Below are positions 16,410 through 24,534 of a stretch of 64,000 nucleotides of DNA, piece by piece. The DNA lies in NCBI RefSeq assembly GCF_001292625.1, contig NZ_LAJH01000008.1, positions 1-64,000 of the forward strand, written 5' to 3'. Every line of letters starts with the position of its first letter. The first letter of the stretch is position 1. The stretch comes from Shimia sp. SK013 (lineage in GTDB: Bacteria > Pseudomonadota > Alphaproteobacteria > Rhodobacterales > Rhodobacteraceae). The notes under the pieces were generated by a model. The model was not told the origin of the DNA and did not search any database. It was given only the letters and a program-made list of their open reading frames with translations. Both the position numbers and the translations under genes were made by a program.

Positions 16410-17933
16410 ATGTTTGAAAATCTAAGCGAACGCCTTTCCGGCGTCTTTGATCGCCTCACCAAGCAAGGCGCCCTGTCTGAGGATGACGTCAAAACCGCCC
16501 TGCGCGAAGTTCGCGTCGCGCTGCTTGAGGCCGACGTCTCGCTGCCCGTGGCCCGCGACTTTGTCAAAGCCGTGCAAGAAAAGGCGACAGGCCAGTCGGT
16601 AACCAAATCTGTCACGCCAGGTCAGCAAGTCGTCAAGATCGTCCACGACGAGCTCCAAGGCGTACTGGCAGGTGGCGGCGATGCCGACCTTGGCGCGCTC
16701 AAAATCGACAGCCCGCCCGCACCGATCCTGATGGTGGGTCTGCAAGGCTCCGGTAAAACCACCACCACCGGTAAACTCGCCAAACGCCTGTCCGAGCGCG
16801 ATGGCAAACGCGTGCTGATGGCTTCTCTCGACATCTACCGCCCGGCCGCGATGCAACAGCTGCAGGTGCTCGGCACCCAGATCGGCGTCGACACGCTGCC
16901 CATCGTGGCAGGCGAGTCCGCCGTCCAAATCGCCAAACGCGCCAAACAACAAGCGACGCTGGGCGGCTACGACGTCTACATGCTCGACACTGCCGGCCGC
17001 CTGCAGATCGACGAAGTCCTCATGAAAGAGGTCGAAGACGTCCGCGACGCGGTCAACCCGCGTGAAACCCTGCTGGTGGTCGATGGTCTGACTGGTCAGG
17101 TCGCGGTTGAGGTCGCCGAAGAGTTCGACGGCAAGATCGGCATCTCCGGCGTGGTCCTGACCCGGATGGACGGCGACGGCCGTGGCGGTGCGGCGCTGTC
17201 GATGCGCGCCGTGACCGGCAAGCCAATCAAATTCGTCGGCCTTGGCGAAAAGATGGACGCGCTCGAAACGTTTGAGCCCGACCGCATCGCCGGCCGCATC
17301 CTTGGCATGGGCGACATCGTTGCCTTGGTTGAGAAAGCTCAAGAAACAATCGAGGCCGAACAGGCCGAACGCATGATGAAGCGCTTTATCAAAGGCCGCT
17401 TCAACATGAACGACATGAAATCCCAGCTTGAGCAGATGCAAAAGATGGGCGGCATGGAAGGCATGATGGGCATGATGCCCGGCATGGCCAAAATGGCCAA
17501 AGGTGTGCAGGACGCGGGCTTTGACGACAAAATGATCGTCCGCCAGATCGCTATGATCCAGTCGATGACCAAAAAAGAACGCGCCAATCCCCAACTTCTG
17601 CAAGCCAGCCGCAAAAAGCGCATCGCCAAAGGCTCCGGCATGGATGTGTCTGACCTCAACAAGCTTCTGAAAATGCAGCGCCAGATGGGCGACATGATGA
17701 AGAAGATGGGCAAAATGGGCAAAGGCGGCATGCTTAAGCAGGCGATGAAAGCCATGGGCGGCAAAGGTGGCGCCGACATGGCCAACATGGACCCGACCCA
17801 GATGGACCCCAAACAGCTCGAAGCCGCGGCCAAAGCCATGGGCGGCAAAGGCGGCATGCCGGGTGGCTTGCCTGGTCTCGGCGGCGGCATGGGGCTCCCC
17901 CCGGGCCTGTCCGGTTTTGGCAAAAAGAAGTAA
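16410..17933 (+). CDS. ffh: Signal recognition particle protein Ffh
   Basis: SRP54 GTPase that targets nascent membrane proteins with 4.5S RNA. The 507-residue protein has the N-domain (MFENLSERLSGVFDRLTKQG), the G-domain with GLQGSGKTTTTGKLA, DTAGRLQ and TRMDGDGRGG, and a Met-rich M-domain (QKMGGMEGMMGMMPGM) with a long Gly/Met tail. The start at 16410 follows AAGGAG; the longer frame upstream is rejected. A TTGACT box at 16222-16227 may mark an upstream -35. The gene heads a run of closely packed genes, with the first acetyltransferase starting directly after its stop. Confidence 0.97.
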   Translation: MFENLSERLSGVFDRLTKQGALSEDDVKTALREVRVALLEADVSLPVARDFVKAVQEKATGQSVTKSVTPGQQVVKIVHDELQGVLAGGGDADLGALKIDSPPAPILMVGLQGSGKTTTTGKLAKRLSERDGKRVLMASLDIYRPAAMQQLQVLGTQIGVDTLPIVAGESAVQIAKRAKQQATLGGYDVYMLDTAGRLQIDEVLMKEVEDVRDAVNPRETLLVVDGLTGQVAVEVAEEFDGKIGISGVVLTRMDGDGRGGAALSMRAVTGKPIKFVGLGEKMDALETFEPDRIAGRILGMGDIVALVEKAQETIEAEQAERMMKRFIKGRFNMNDMKSQLEQMQKMGGMEGMMGMMPGMAKMAKGVQDAGFDDKMIVRQIAMIQSMTKKERANPQLLQASRKKRIAKGSGMDVSDLNKLLKMQRQMGDMMKKMGKMGKGGMLKQAMKAMGGKGGADMANMDPTQMDPKQLEAAAKAMGGKGGMPGGLPGLGGGMGLPPGLSGFGKKK

Positions 17934-18551
17934 ATGACACAGACATCGGCATATCCTCATGAGGCATCCGCCTCTGATCCAGCTGCAGCTTTGGCTGCTC
18001 AGCTGGCAGCGGTCGTGCCGACTCTGGAAACCGAACGCCTGATTCTGCGCGCCCATCGCGAAAGCGATATCGCGACGGAGATTGAATTCTACCAAACCAA
18101 GGGCTCCGAATTTGTTGGCGGGCCCAAATCGGCAGACGATACTTGGCGCTATATTTCCATGATGATGGGCCACTGGGCCCTGCGCGGCTTCGGCTTCTGG
18201 GCGCTTGAGGACAAAGACTCCGGCACGTACCAAGGTCGGGTTGGTCTCTGGTACCCGCACGGTTGGCGCGAGCGCGAAATCGGCTGGATCCTAATGCCGT
18301 CCGCCACCGGTAAAGGTTATGCAACAGAAGCCGCCTCTGCGGCGCGCGCGCATGCCTATGACGTGCTTGGTTGGGACACAGCCATTTCACAGATCGCCGT
18401 GGCCAATGAAGCCTCAAAAGCCGTCGCCCGCCGCCTTGGCGCGGTAATGGAAGAGACCTATGAGCCGAACGACGACTACGGCACCATCGAAGTCTGGCGC
18501 CACCCTGCGCCTGCGGATCTGGTAAACGGCGGAATGGAGGCCTACGCATGA
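17934..18551 (+). CDS. GNAT family N-acetyltransferase, first of three
   Basis: A 205-residue RimJ/RimL-type acetyltransferase that would move acetyl from acetyl-CoA to an amine. It has LETERLILRAHRESDI at the start of the fold and the acetyl-CoA-binding region EIGWILMPSATGKGYATEAA (R/Q-x2-G-x-G/A variant: GKGYAT). It carries an N-terminal extension of about 30 residues that its two neighbours lack. The ATG follows the ffh stop without a gap, and its end overlaps the next acetyltransferase as ATGA. Substrate unknown. Confidence 0.85.
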   Translation: MTQTSAYPHEASASDPAAALAAQLAAVVPTLETERLILRAHRESDIATEIEFYQTKGSEFVGGPKSADDTWRYISMMMGHWALRGFGFWALEDKDSGTYQGRVGLWYPHGWREREIGWILMPSATGKGYATEAASAARAHAYDVLGWDTAISQIAVANEASKAVARRLGAVMEETYEPNDDYGTIEVWRHPAPADLVNGGMEAYA

Positions 18552-19066
18552 CCTCCGTGACCATCCCAACCGTAGAGACAGACCGCCTGATCCTGCGCGC
18601 CCACCGCGTCGAAGACCTGCCGGAAATGGCGGCGTTTTTTGCCGGACCTCGCGCCAAATTCATCGGCGGCACCATGACCGAAGGTGAATGCTGGCGCGGC
18701 ATGATGCGTGGCGCGGGTCATTGGGTGCTGCGCGGCTATGGCCTGTGGCACATCGAAGAGAAAGCCACCGGCAAACTGGCCGGTTGGTCTGGTATCATTC
18801 ACCACATCGAGTGGCCCGAGCCAGAGCTGGCTTGGACCCTATTTGACGGTTTTGAAGGCAAAGGTGTTGCCTATGAGGCGGCGCTGGCGGCACGTGCTTA
18901 CGCGGCACAGCACTTTGGTCTCAACCGCCTAATCAGCCTTATTGCGCCCGAAAACACACGTTCTCTCGCACTGGCCAAACGCCTGGATGCCACCTTTGAG
19001 GGCGAGCAGACGGTCAATGGCTATGACTGTCATGCCTACCGCCACCCCCAAGTGGAGGTGCTCTGA
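18548..19066 (+). CDS. GNAT family N-acetyltransferase, second of three
   Basis: A 172-residue paralogue of its neighbours: VETDRLILRAHRVEDLPEM, the shared GHWVLRGYGLWHIEEK motif, and acetyl-CoA loop DGFEGKGVAYEAALAARAYA. It overlaps the first gene by four bases (ATGA) and the third by one base (TGATG). Tight overlaps indicate co-translation and equal amounts. It arose together with the flanking copies by tandem duplication, judging from the repeated GHWxxRGxGxW motif. Substrate unknown. Confidence 0.85.
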   Translation: MTSVTIPTVETDRLILRAHRVEDLPEMAAFFAGPRAKFIGGTMTEGECWRGMMRGAGHWVLRGYGLWHIEEKATGKLAGWSGIIHHIEWPEPELAWTLFDGFEGKGVAYEAALAARAYAAQHFGLNRLISLIAPENTRSLALAKRLDATFEGEQTVNGYDCHAYRHPQVEVL

Positions 19067-19671
19067 TGGCCACGCGCAACATCCCCGTTCTGGAAACCAA
19101 ACGCCTGATCCTGCGCGGCCCCGAGCCCGAGGACTATCCGGACTTCAAGGCCACATTTGCCTCTTATCGCTCCCGCTTTATGGGCGGTCCGCTCAATGCC
19201 TATGAAACATGGATGCTCTATGCCGCCGAAATCGGCCACTGGAACATTCGCGGCTACGGCATGTGGATGATCCACGACAAGGCGACCGACGAAACGCTGG
19301 GCATGGCCGGCGGCTGGATGCCCGCCCAATGGCCCGAACGTGAAATCGCATGGATCATCTGGCCGGAGAAAGCCGGCCACGGCTATGCCCTCGAAGCCAC
19401 CCACGCCGTGCGCCGTTATTTCTATGACGATCTTGGCTGGGATGGGGCCGTGTCCTACATCGACCCGAAAAATCTGGATTCCATCCGTCTCGCCGAACGT
19501 CTTGGCGCCCAAAAAGACAAATCCGCGCCATCGGTTGATGGCCACGACGTGGTTTACCGGCACCCCTCGCCCGAAGCCCTGCGCACCACGCAGATCGGCG
19601 ACGCCATCGAGATGGAAATCAGCCACTACGCCGACCCGATGTTCAAACCGAAAGGCTACGCTCTTGACTGA
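19066..19671 (+). CDS. GNAT family N-acetyltransferase, third of three
   Basis: A 201-residue paralogue with LETKRLILRGPEPEDYPDF, GHWNIRGYGMWMIHDK and the cofactor loop IIWPEKAGHGYALEATHAV. The loop Gln/Arg-x2-Gly positions are changed relative to copy one, so cofactor binding may differ. The ATG shares one base with the preceding stop. Its last eight bases overlap the TTG start of chorismate mutase. Confidence 0.85.
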   Translation: MATRNIPVLETKRLILRGPEPEDYPDFKATFASYRSRFMGGPLNAYETWMLYAAEIGHWNIRGYGMWMIHDKATDETLGMAGGWMPAQWPEREIAWIIWPEKAGHGYALEATHAVRRYFYDDLGWDGAVSYIDPKNLDSIRLAERLGAQKDKSAPSVDGHDVVYRHPSPEALRTTQIGDAIEMEISHYADPMFKPKGYALD

Positions 19672-19960
19672 CGCTGTAACCCGCGCCGCCGACGTGCTCG
19701 CTGAGCACCGCGACAGCATCGACCGCCTCGATGCGATCCTCGTCTATACGCTGGGCGAGCGGTTCAAACACACACAGGCTGTTGGCAAACTCAAAGCCAC
19801 TCACGACCTTCCCCCGTCCGATCCGGATCGCGAAGCGAACCAGATCGCACGTCTCGAAGACCTTGCGAAAAAGGCCGATCTGGACCCTGAATTCGCCAAG
19901 AATTTCCTGAACTTCATCATCGCTGAAGTCATTCAGCACCATAAGAAGCATCAGGAATAA
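19664..19960 (+). CDS. Chorismate mutase (AroQ type)
   Basis: A 98-residue all-helical enzyme converting chorismate to prephenate for Phe and Tyr synthesis. The AroQ signature is visible: HRDSIDRLDAILVYTLGERFKHTQAVGKLK (family R-x2-ID-x2-D/L-x2-L...R...V-x2-K), then a C-terminal helix EFAKNFLNFIIAEVIQHHK. The start is TTG at 19664 with AAAGG 8 bases upstream, overlapping the acetyltransferase by eight bases. The position between ffh and rpsP is common in Rhodobacteraceae. Confidence 0.88.
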   Translation: MTDAVTRAADVLAEHRDSIDRLDAILVYTLGERFKHTQAVGKLKATHDLPPSDPDREANQIARLEDLAKKADLDPEFAKNFLNFIIAEVIQHHKKHQE

Positions 19961-20062
19961 CAAACCGTTGGGCCACTGAAACCGGTCCTTCGACACCAAC
20001 CCGCACCGCACTGGTGCACACCAACGCACCCCGGTGCAAACGCCATCTAAGGAGATAAACCC

Positions 20063-20452
20063 ATGGCTATGAAAATTCGTCTCGCCCGCGGCGGTTCCAA
20101 GAAACGCCCTTTCTACCGTGTTGTTGCAGCCGACAGCCGCATGCCACGTGACGGCCGCTTCATCGAAAAGCTCGGCACATACAACCCGCTGCTGCCTAAA
20201 GACAGCGAAGAGCGCGTTAAACTGGACATGGAACGCGTTCAGTACTGGCTCGACGAAGGCGCGCAGCCTACCGATCGTGTTGCACGCTTCCTCGAAGCGG
20301 CTGGCACCATCGCCAAAGTAGAGCGCAGCAACCCTAAGAAAGCTGAGCCCGGCAAGAAAGCGCAAGACCGCGCTGAAGAAAAAGCCGCCAAAGCTGCGGA
20401 CGCAGCCGAAGCCGCTGCCGCGCCTGCAGAAGAAGCAGCCGCAGAAGAATAA
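20063..20452 (+). CDS. rpsP: 30S ribosomal protein S16
   Basis: Small-subunit protein S16, 129 residues. The start [19 protein letters not shown] is diagnostic, followed by [16 protein letters not shown] and the [12 protein letters not shown] helix. It has the Ala/Glu/Lys-rich low-complexity C-terminal extension common in alphaproteobacteria ([17 protein letters not shown]), absent from the approximately 82-residue E. coli protein. AAGGAG lies about 9 bases before the ATG. It begins the rpsP-bluB-rimM portion of the block. Confidence 0.97.
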   Translation: MAMKIRLARGGSKKRPFYRVVAADSRMPRDGRFIEKLGTYNPLLPKDSEERVKLDMERVQYWLDEGAQPTDRVARFLEAAGTIAKVERSNPKKAEPGKKAQDRAEEKAAKAADAAEAAAAPAEEAAAEE

Positions 20453-20469
20453 GTTAGGCCCGCACCGGA

Positions 20470-21099
20470 ATGACAGAGTTTACGCCAGATTTCCGGGACG
20501 ACCTGACACGGCTCATGATGTGGCGGCGCGATGTGCGCCGCTTCCGCTCGGATCCAGTGGACGAGGCACTCCTGTCGGAGTGTCTCGACACGTTTTTGCT
20601 GGCCCCTTCGGTGGGGCTCAGCCAACCTTGGCGCCTAGTGCGCGTCCAATCCGACGCCGCCCGTGCTGCCGCTCTCAAGAATTATCAATCTGCCAATGCC
20701 ACCGCGCTGTCAGACTACTCCGGGGACCGCGCCGCGCTTTATGCGCGCCTTAAACTGTCGGGCATGCGCGAAGCGCCTGTGCATTTGGCAATCTACTGCG
20801 ATGAAGCCACACCCAAAGGCGCCGGCCTCGGCGCCTCCTCCATGCCCGAGATGCGCCGCTATTCGGTGGTTGGCGCGGTCACCCAATTCTGGCTGGCAGC
20901 CCGCGCACAAGGTCTGGGTGTCGGTTGGGTCTCGATCCTTGATCCCGTCCAGCTCAACCGCGATCTGGACATACCGCCTGACTGGTCTCTGGTGGCTTAT
21001 CTCTGTGTCGGCTGGCCCGAGGCGCCCTCCGACACACCGGAACTGGCCAAAGTCGGATGGGAAGACCGTGACGCACAACTTGAGATGCAAACCCGCTAA
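20470..21099 (+). CDS. bluB: 5,6-dimethylbenzimidazole synthase
   Basis: BluB fragments reduced FMN with oxygen to make 5,6-dimethylbenzimidazole, the lower ligand of vitamin B12. This 209-residue nitroreductase-fold protein has MMWRRDVRRFRSDPVDE, the LAPSVGLSQPWRLVRV flavin-binding segment, YCDEATPKGAGLG, the PEMRRYSVVGAV region and GVGWVSILDP, all matching BluB rather than general nitroreductases. It sits 17 bases after rpsP, inside a ribosome/tRNA-modification operon, while no other cobalamin gene is in the window. Confidence 0.9.
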   Translation: MTEFTPDFRDDLTRLMMWRRDVRRFRSDPVDEALLSECLDTFLLAPSVGLSQPWRLVRVQSDAARAAALKNYQSANATALSDYSGDRAALYARLKLSGMREAPVHLAIYCDEATPKGAGLGASSMPEMRRYSVVGAVTQFWLAARAQGLGVGWVSILDPVQLNRDLDIPPDWSLVAYLCVGWPEAPSDTPELAKVGWEDRDAQLEMQTR

Positions 21100-21220
21100 C
21101 TCTGACCCACGTATTTGCATCCGGCCCAAAGGTTTCTACCATCGCCAATGCCGCCTCTCCCTTGCGCCATTCCCGCCAATCCGTCAAAACAGTCTACAAG
21201 ACCAAAAAGGGCCCAAACCC

Positions 21221-21736
21221 ATGACCAACAGTGATCCCGACATGATCTGCGTCGGCGCCATCGGCGGCGCCTATGGCGTGCGCGGTGACGTCCGTTTGAA
21301 ATCTTTCACGGCCGAGGCCGACGCCATCGCGGATTATGCCCCGCTCATCACCGGCGACGGCGCGATGGAATTCGAAGTCACCGTTCTTGGTGTTGTGAAA
21401 AACGGCCTCTCGGCCCGCCTCTCGGGGATCTCTACCAAAGAACAGGCAGATGCCCTCAAAGGGGTGAAACTCTATGTGCCCCGCGCCCGCCTTCCCGACA
21501 CGGATGATGACGAATACTACTACACTGACCTCGTCGGCCTCGAAGTGCGCGACACCGGCGGCACGCTGCTTGGCACCGTGAAATCGGTCCAAAACCACGG
21601 CGCCACCGATTTACTGGAAATTCAGGGGGCCGCGCTCAAATCGACGGTCCTTTTGCCTTTCACCCACGTTGCGGTGCCCACCGTCGACATTTTGGCGGGC
21701 CGCATCATCACGGATCCACCCGAGGGGCTCTTTTGA
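21221..21736 (+). CDS. rimM: Ribosome maturation factor RimM
   Basis: RimM binds S19 and the 30S head during late assembly. The 171-residue protein starts with the family motif ICVGAIGGAYGVRGDVRLKSF, continues with a beta-barrel domain, and has the PRC-barrel half starting DDEYYYTDLVGLEV followed by LGTVKSVQNHGATDLLEI. The ATG at 21221 was chosen over the longer open frame because this is where the conserved fold begins; AAGG lies about 11 bases upstream. It normally neighbours trmD, but here two sulfotransferase genes intervene. Confidence 0.95.
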   Translation: MTNSDPDMICVGAIGGAYGVRGDVRLKSFTAEADAIADYAPLITGDGAMEFEVTVLGVVKNGLSARLSGISTKEQADALKGVKLYVPRARLPDTDDDEYYYTDLVGLEVRDTGGTLLGTVKSVQNHGATDLLEIQGAALKSTVLLPFTHVAVPTVDILAGRIITDPPEGLF

Positions 21737-21790
21737 GATGCCCGACAGCTCCGTAACTCAGGCCGCGTATTCACATCTCAGGAGCGCACC

Positions 21791-22588
21791 ATGATCCGCA
21801 TCCTCGTGCACGCAGGCTTTCACAAGACCGGCACGACCAGCGTTCAGAAAATGCTGGTCCACAACCGCCCGCGGCTGGAACGCCACATCAGGTTTATCAC
21901 ACGTCCCGGCATGATCGGCGCGTGCGAGGCCGCCCGCGCCTATTCCGCCAGCCGACACCCCGCTGATCTCACCGAGTTCGCCTCCGAAATCGCGGCGGTC
22001 TTTGAAGAGATCGACACCGACGACTCCCGTCCACTTGTTCTCAGTTCCGAAGACCTCTCCGGCCACATGCCCGGTCGCCGCAATCTGACCCGCTATGACG
22101 CGGCGCCCCACCTGATGAAAGCCATCGCCGACACGACCCAAGCGGCGTTTGGCGATGGTGCAGACCTGACCTTCTATTTCTCAACCCGTGCAGCCGAGGA
22201 CTGGATGCGCAGTTGCTACGCGCAACACCTGCGTGCCGTGCGCATGACACTCAGCTTTGAGGACTATTGCACGACATTTGCCGACAGCGCCAAGCTTGAC
22301 GCCATTGTAGAACAAGTGCGCGACAGCGTGGCACCCTTCAAAGTCCTCAGCACACCGCTCGAAGAAGCAAGCACCCGCCCCATCGGCCCGCTCGCCTCGG
22401 TGATGGATGCGCTGGACATGCCCGGACGCGCGCGCCGTGGGCTGGAGGTATTGCCGCCGGCAAACGTGTCCATGCCCCAAGAACTTCTGGACGCCATGCT
22501 CGAGGCCAACCGCTCCGACCTCAGCAACGAAGACGTCTCCAAGGCGAAATTTGAAGCCCGCCGAATTTGGCTCACCGGTGACATCTGA
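21791..22588 (+). CDS. Sulfotransferase family protein, first of two
   Basis: A 265-residue protein predicted to move sulfate from PAPS to an acceptor. The 5'-phosphosulfate loop is GFHKTGTTSVQ at about residues 9-19 (P-loop-like KTGTTS), and the 3'-phosphate region may be the FSTRAAEDWMRS stretch. It shares the LSSEDLSGHMPGRR segment and overall plan with the next gene, so they are tandem paralogues. It starts 55 bases after rimM with AGGAGC before the ATG. The acceptor is unknown; surface glycans are a common target in this family. Confidence 0.78.
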   Translation: MIRILVHAGFHKTGTTSVQKMLVHNRPRLERHIRFITRPGMIGACEAARAYSASRHPADLTEFASEIAAVFEEIDTDDSRPLVLSSEDLSGHMPGRRNLTRYDAAPHLMKAIADTTQAAFGDGADLTFYFSTRAAEDWMRSCYAQHLRAVRMTLSFEDYCTTFADSAKLDAIVEQVRDSVAPFKVLSTPLEEASTRPIGPLASVMDALDMPGRARRGLEVLPPANVSMPQELLDAMLEANRSDLSNEDVSKAKFEARRIWLTGDI

Positions 22589-22589
22589 C

Positions 22590-23414
22590 ATGGCGGACAA
22601 GACCCGTCCCCTGATCATCCACGCCGGTTTCCACAAAACCGGCACCACGACGCTGCAACGCACCCTGCGTGAAAACCGCGCTTTGCTCAAACCGCACTGC
22701 AACATTCAGCTCAAATGGAAGGTCCGCCCACTGGTGCATGCCACGCGCGGTTACTCCACATGGCGCGACCCGCTGTCACTGGCCAAAGTCTCCCTGCGCG
22801 CCGATGAATACTGGGCAGAGCAGCCGACATACAAAAACCGCGGCCTGATCCTGTCCGCCGAAGAACTCGCCGGCCACATGCCGGGCCGCGATGACGTGCC
22901 CGACTATCGCCCTGCCATCGACAACCTGCGTGAAATCGTGACCGCCGCACAGCGCCGCTATGAAAAATCCGGCCAACAGGCCGACGTCCGCATCGTGATG
23001 ACCACCCGTCAGGCGGATCCATGGTTGGAGAGCGCCTTTTGGGAGCATGTGAAATCCTCGGGCATCACCATGTCCCTTGAGGAGTTTAAGACCCGCGTCC
23101 GGCCTGCCGCTGACACCCGTCCCCTGTTGCAGGAGTTAGCCGAGGCCATCGCCCCCGTGCCCGTGATCCCGCTGGCGCTGGAGCATTGGCAAGCTTTGCC
23201 GCTCGGCTTGGCCAGCCCGCTTCTGGACCTCGTCGGCGTGCCGCCCAAAACCCGCGACAAGTTGGTGCCGTTGCCGCCGGAAAACACCCGTCTGCCGCAG
23301 CCCGTTTTGGATGAACTGCTGGACCTCAACCGCAAAATCAGCGACAGGGAGGCCCGCAACGTGGCCAAACGCGCCCTGATGGACGCGCACGAAAGGACCT
23401 TGGCAGGTGACTGA
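22590..23414 (+). CDS. Sulfotransferase family protein, second of two
   Basis: A 274-residue paralogue of the preceding gene. Its PAPS loop is GFHKTGTTTLQ near residue 12, and LSAEELAGHMPGRDDV aligns with the matching block of the first copy. A TTRQADPWLESAF segment matches the Arg/Ser 3'-phosphate-binding region of sulfotransferases. It starts one base after the previous stop and its end overlaps trmD by eight bases, so the pair is tied into the rimM-trmD transcript. The start at 22590 is chosen over a longer frame that overlaps the first gene. Confidence 0.78.
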   Translation: MADKTRPLIIHAGFHKTGTTTLQRTLRENRALLKPHCNIQLKWKVRPLVHATRGYSTWRDPLSLAKVSLRADEYWAEQPTYKNRGLILSAEELAGHMPGRDDVPDYRPAIDNLREIVTAAQRRYEKSGQQADVRIVMTTRQADPWLESAFWEHVKSSGITMSLEEFKTRVRPAADTRPLLQELAEAIAPVPVIPLALEHWQALPLGLASPLLDLVGVPPKTRDKLVPLPPENTRLPQPVLDELLDLNRKISDREARNVAKRALMDAHERTLAGD

Positions 23415-24213
23415 CAAACCAAAGGACAGAACACCCCGCTCCCATGGGCGCAAATCCATCTCAGCGTCTTTCAAACCGCGCGAGCTTATGGACCCCAACC
23501 CACGCCTTGCCGGTGTCTGGACCGCGCATATCATCACGCTGTTTCCCGACGCTTTTCCAGGTGTGCTAGGCGAAAGCCTCACTGGCCGCGCGCTCAAGGA
23601 TGGCAAGTGGCAGCTGCACACCACCAATCTGCGTGATTTTGGCGTCACCAAGCACCGCAACGTTGATGACACGCCTGCCGGTGGCGGCGCAGGCATGGTG
23701 CTGCGCCCCGACGTGTTGGGCAACGCCATCGAAAGCGCCATGTCCGGCGCGCGTGGCAACCGTCCGCTGGTCTATCTATCGCCACGCGGCCGCCGCTTTG
23801 ATCAGCAAATGGCGCGGGCTTGGTCGCAAGCTGACGGTGTCACCCTGCTCTGTGGCCGCTTCGAAGGCGTAGATCAGCGCGTGCTGGATCACTACAACAT
23901 CATGGAAGTCAGCCTTGGCGACTTTGTCCTGACCGGTGGCGAAATCGCGGCACAAGCCATGATCGACGCCACAGTGCGGCTCTTGCCGGATGTCTTGGGC
24001 AACGAAGAAAGCACCGTGGATGAAAGCCATTCCGCCGGCCTGTTGGAACACCCGCAATACACCCGCCCCGCCGAATGGAAAGGCCGCGCCATCCCAGATG
24101 TGCTGATGTCAGGCCACCATGGCAACGTCGAAAAATGGCGCCGTGACATGGCCGAAACGCTCACCCGCGAGCGGCGTCCGGACATGTGGCAAGCTTATCA
24201 AAACAAAAAGTAG
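23407..24213 (+). CDS. trmD: tRNA (guanine-N1)-methyltransferase
   Basis: TrmD makes m1G37 in tRNAs with G36, preventing frameshifting. The 268-residue protein has HIITLFPDAFPGVLGESLTG, the DDTPAGGGAGMVLRPDV segment, LLCGRFEGVDQRVLD, and the knot region EVSLGDFVLTGGEIAA that binds S-adenosylmethionine. The start is GTG at 23407, overlapping the sulfotransferase stop; it gives a 27-residue basic extension of a kind seen in related alphaproteobacteria. An ATG at 23488 is the alternative. A hairpin directly follows the stop, and rplS is unusually far downstream (1.5 kb). Confidence 0.95.
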   Translation: MTDKPKDRTPRSHGRKSISASFKPRELMDPNPRLAGVWTAHIITLFPDAFPGVLGESLTGRALKDGKWQLHTTNLRDFGVTKHRNVDDTPAGGGAGMVLRPDVLGNAIESAMSGARGNRPLVYLSPRGRRFDQQMARAWSQADGVTLLCGRFEGVDQRVLDHYNIMEVSLGDFVLTGGEIAAQAMIDATVRLLPDVLGNEESTVDESHSAGLLEHPQYTRPAEWKGRAIPDVLMSGHHGNVEKWRRDMAETLTRERRPDMWQAYQNKK

Positions 24214-24260
24214 ACAGGGCACCGTTCTCTCTAGGCGAGGGGGGTCGAACGGCGCCCTGT
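24214..24260 (+). terminator. Long hairpin after trmD
   Basis: ACAGGGC-A-CCGTTC (24214-24227) pairs with GAACGG-C-GCCCTGT (24247-24260): 13 bp with one internal mismatch and a 19-base loop. It starts at the trmD stop codon and is followed by TTGTG only, so the T-run is weak. It could be a terminator or a 3'-protecting structure. Confidence 0.55.
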
Positions 24261-24534
24261 TTGTGAAGGCTGGTCCTTCCACAAGACCATTCCCAAGGTG
24301 TCCAGGACAGGGACGGGCCCGGGACACATGAGGCACCTTCGGTCGCGGTCGACAGTCTCGGCTTACACCAAAGTCGTCGCCACATTTGCCATGACGCATG
24401 TCGTGAGAGTAATCTGCGTCACTCCCCTACCCTAGCCAAACTGAATTCATGCGGCGGAAGGGGAAAGTATAGTCCGGCGCTCAAAAGTATAGTCCGGCGT
24501 ACAATGGTATGGGGTCACGCCAAAGAAATTTGAA
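24261..24534. other. Non-coding stretch between trmD and the GH25 gene
   Basis: No credible gene. It contains a second hairpin, TGTGAAGG/CCTTCCACA (about 24262-24283), a GTGTCC/GGACAC pairing near 24297-24327, and the 20-base-period direct repeat listed separately. Together with the inverted GH25 gene, this looks like material inserted into the conserved trmD-rplS interval. Confidence 0.45.
24464..24503 (-). repeat. Direct repeat, possible IS21-type end remnant
   Basis: The 16-base unit AAAGTATAGTCCGGCG occurs at 24464-24479 and 24484-24499, period 20. Read on the minus strand it starts TGTACGCCGGACTATAC and repeats GCGCCGGACTATAC. Terminal TG followed by closely spaced direct repeats resembles the ends of IS21-family elements, but no transposase gene or second end is present. 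The repeat is certain; the origin is inferred. Confidence 0.45.

Noticed and set aside
16422-18260. Minus-strand frame of 612 codons opposite ffh
   Set aside because: His/Phe-rich composition from reading GC-rich ffh backwards; no family, no start signals.
24214-24260. Possible tRNA-like element (GGTCGAAC stretch)
   Set aside because: No cloverleaf; the bases form one long hairpin directly after trmD.
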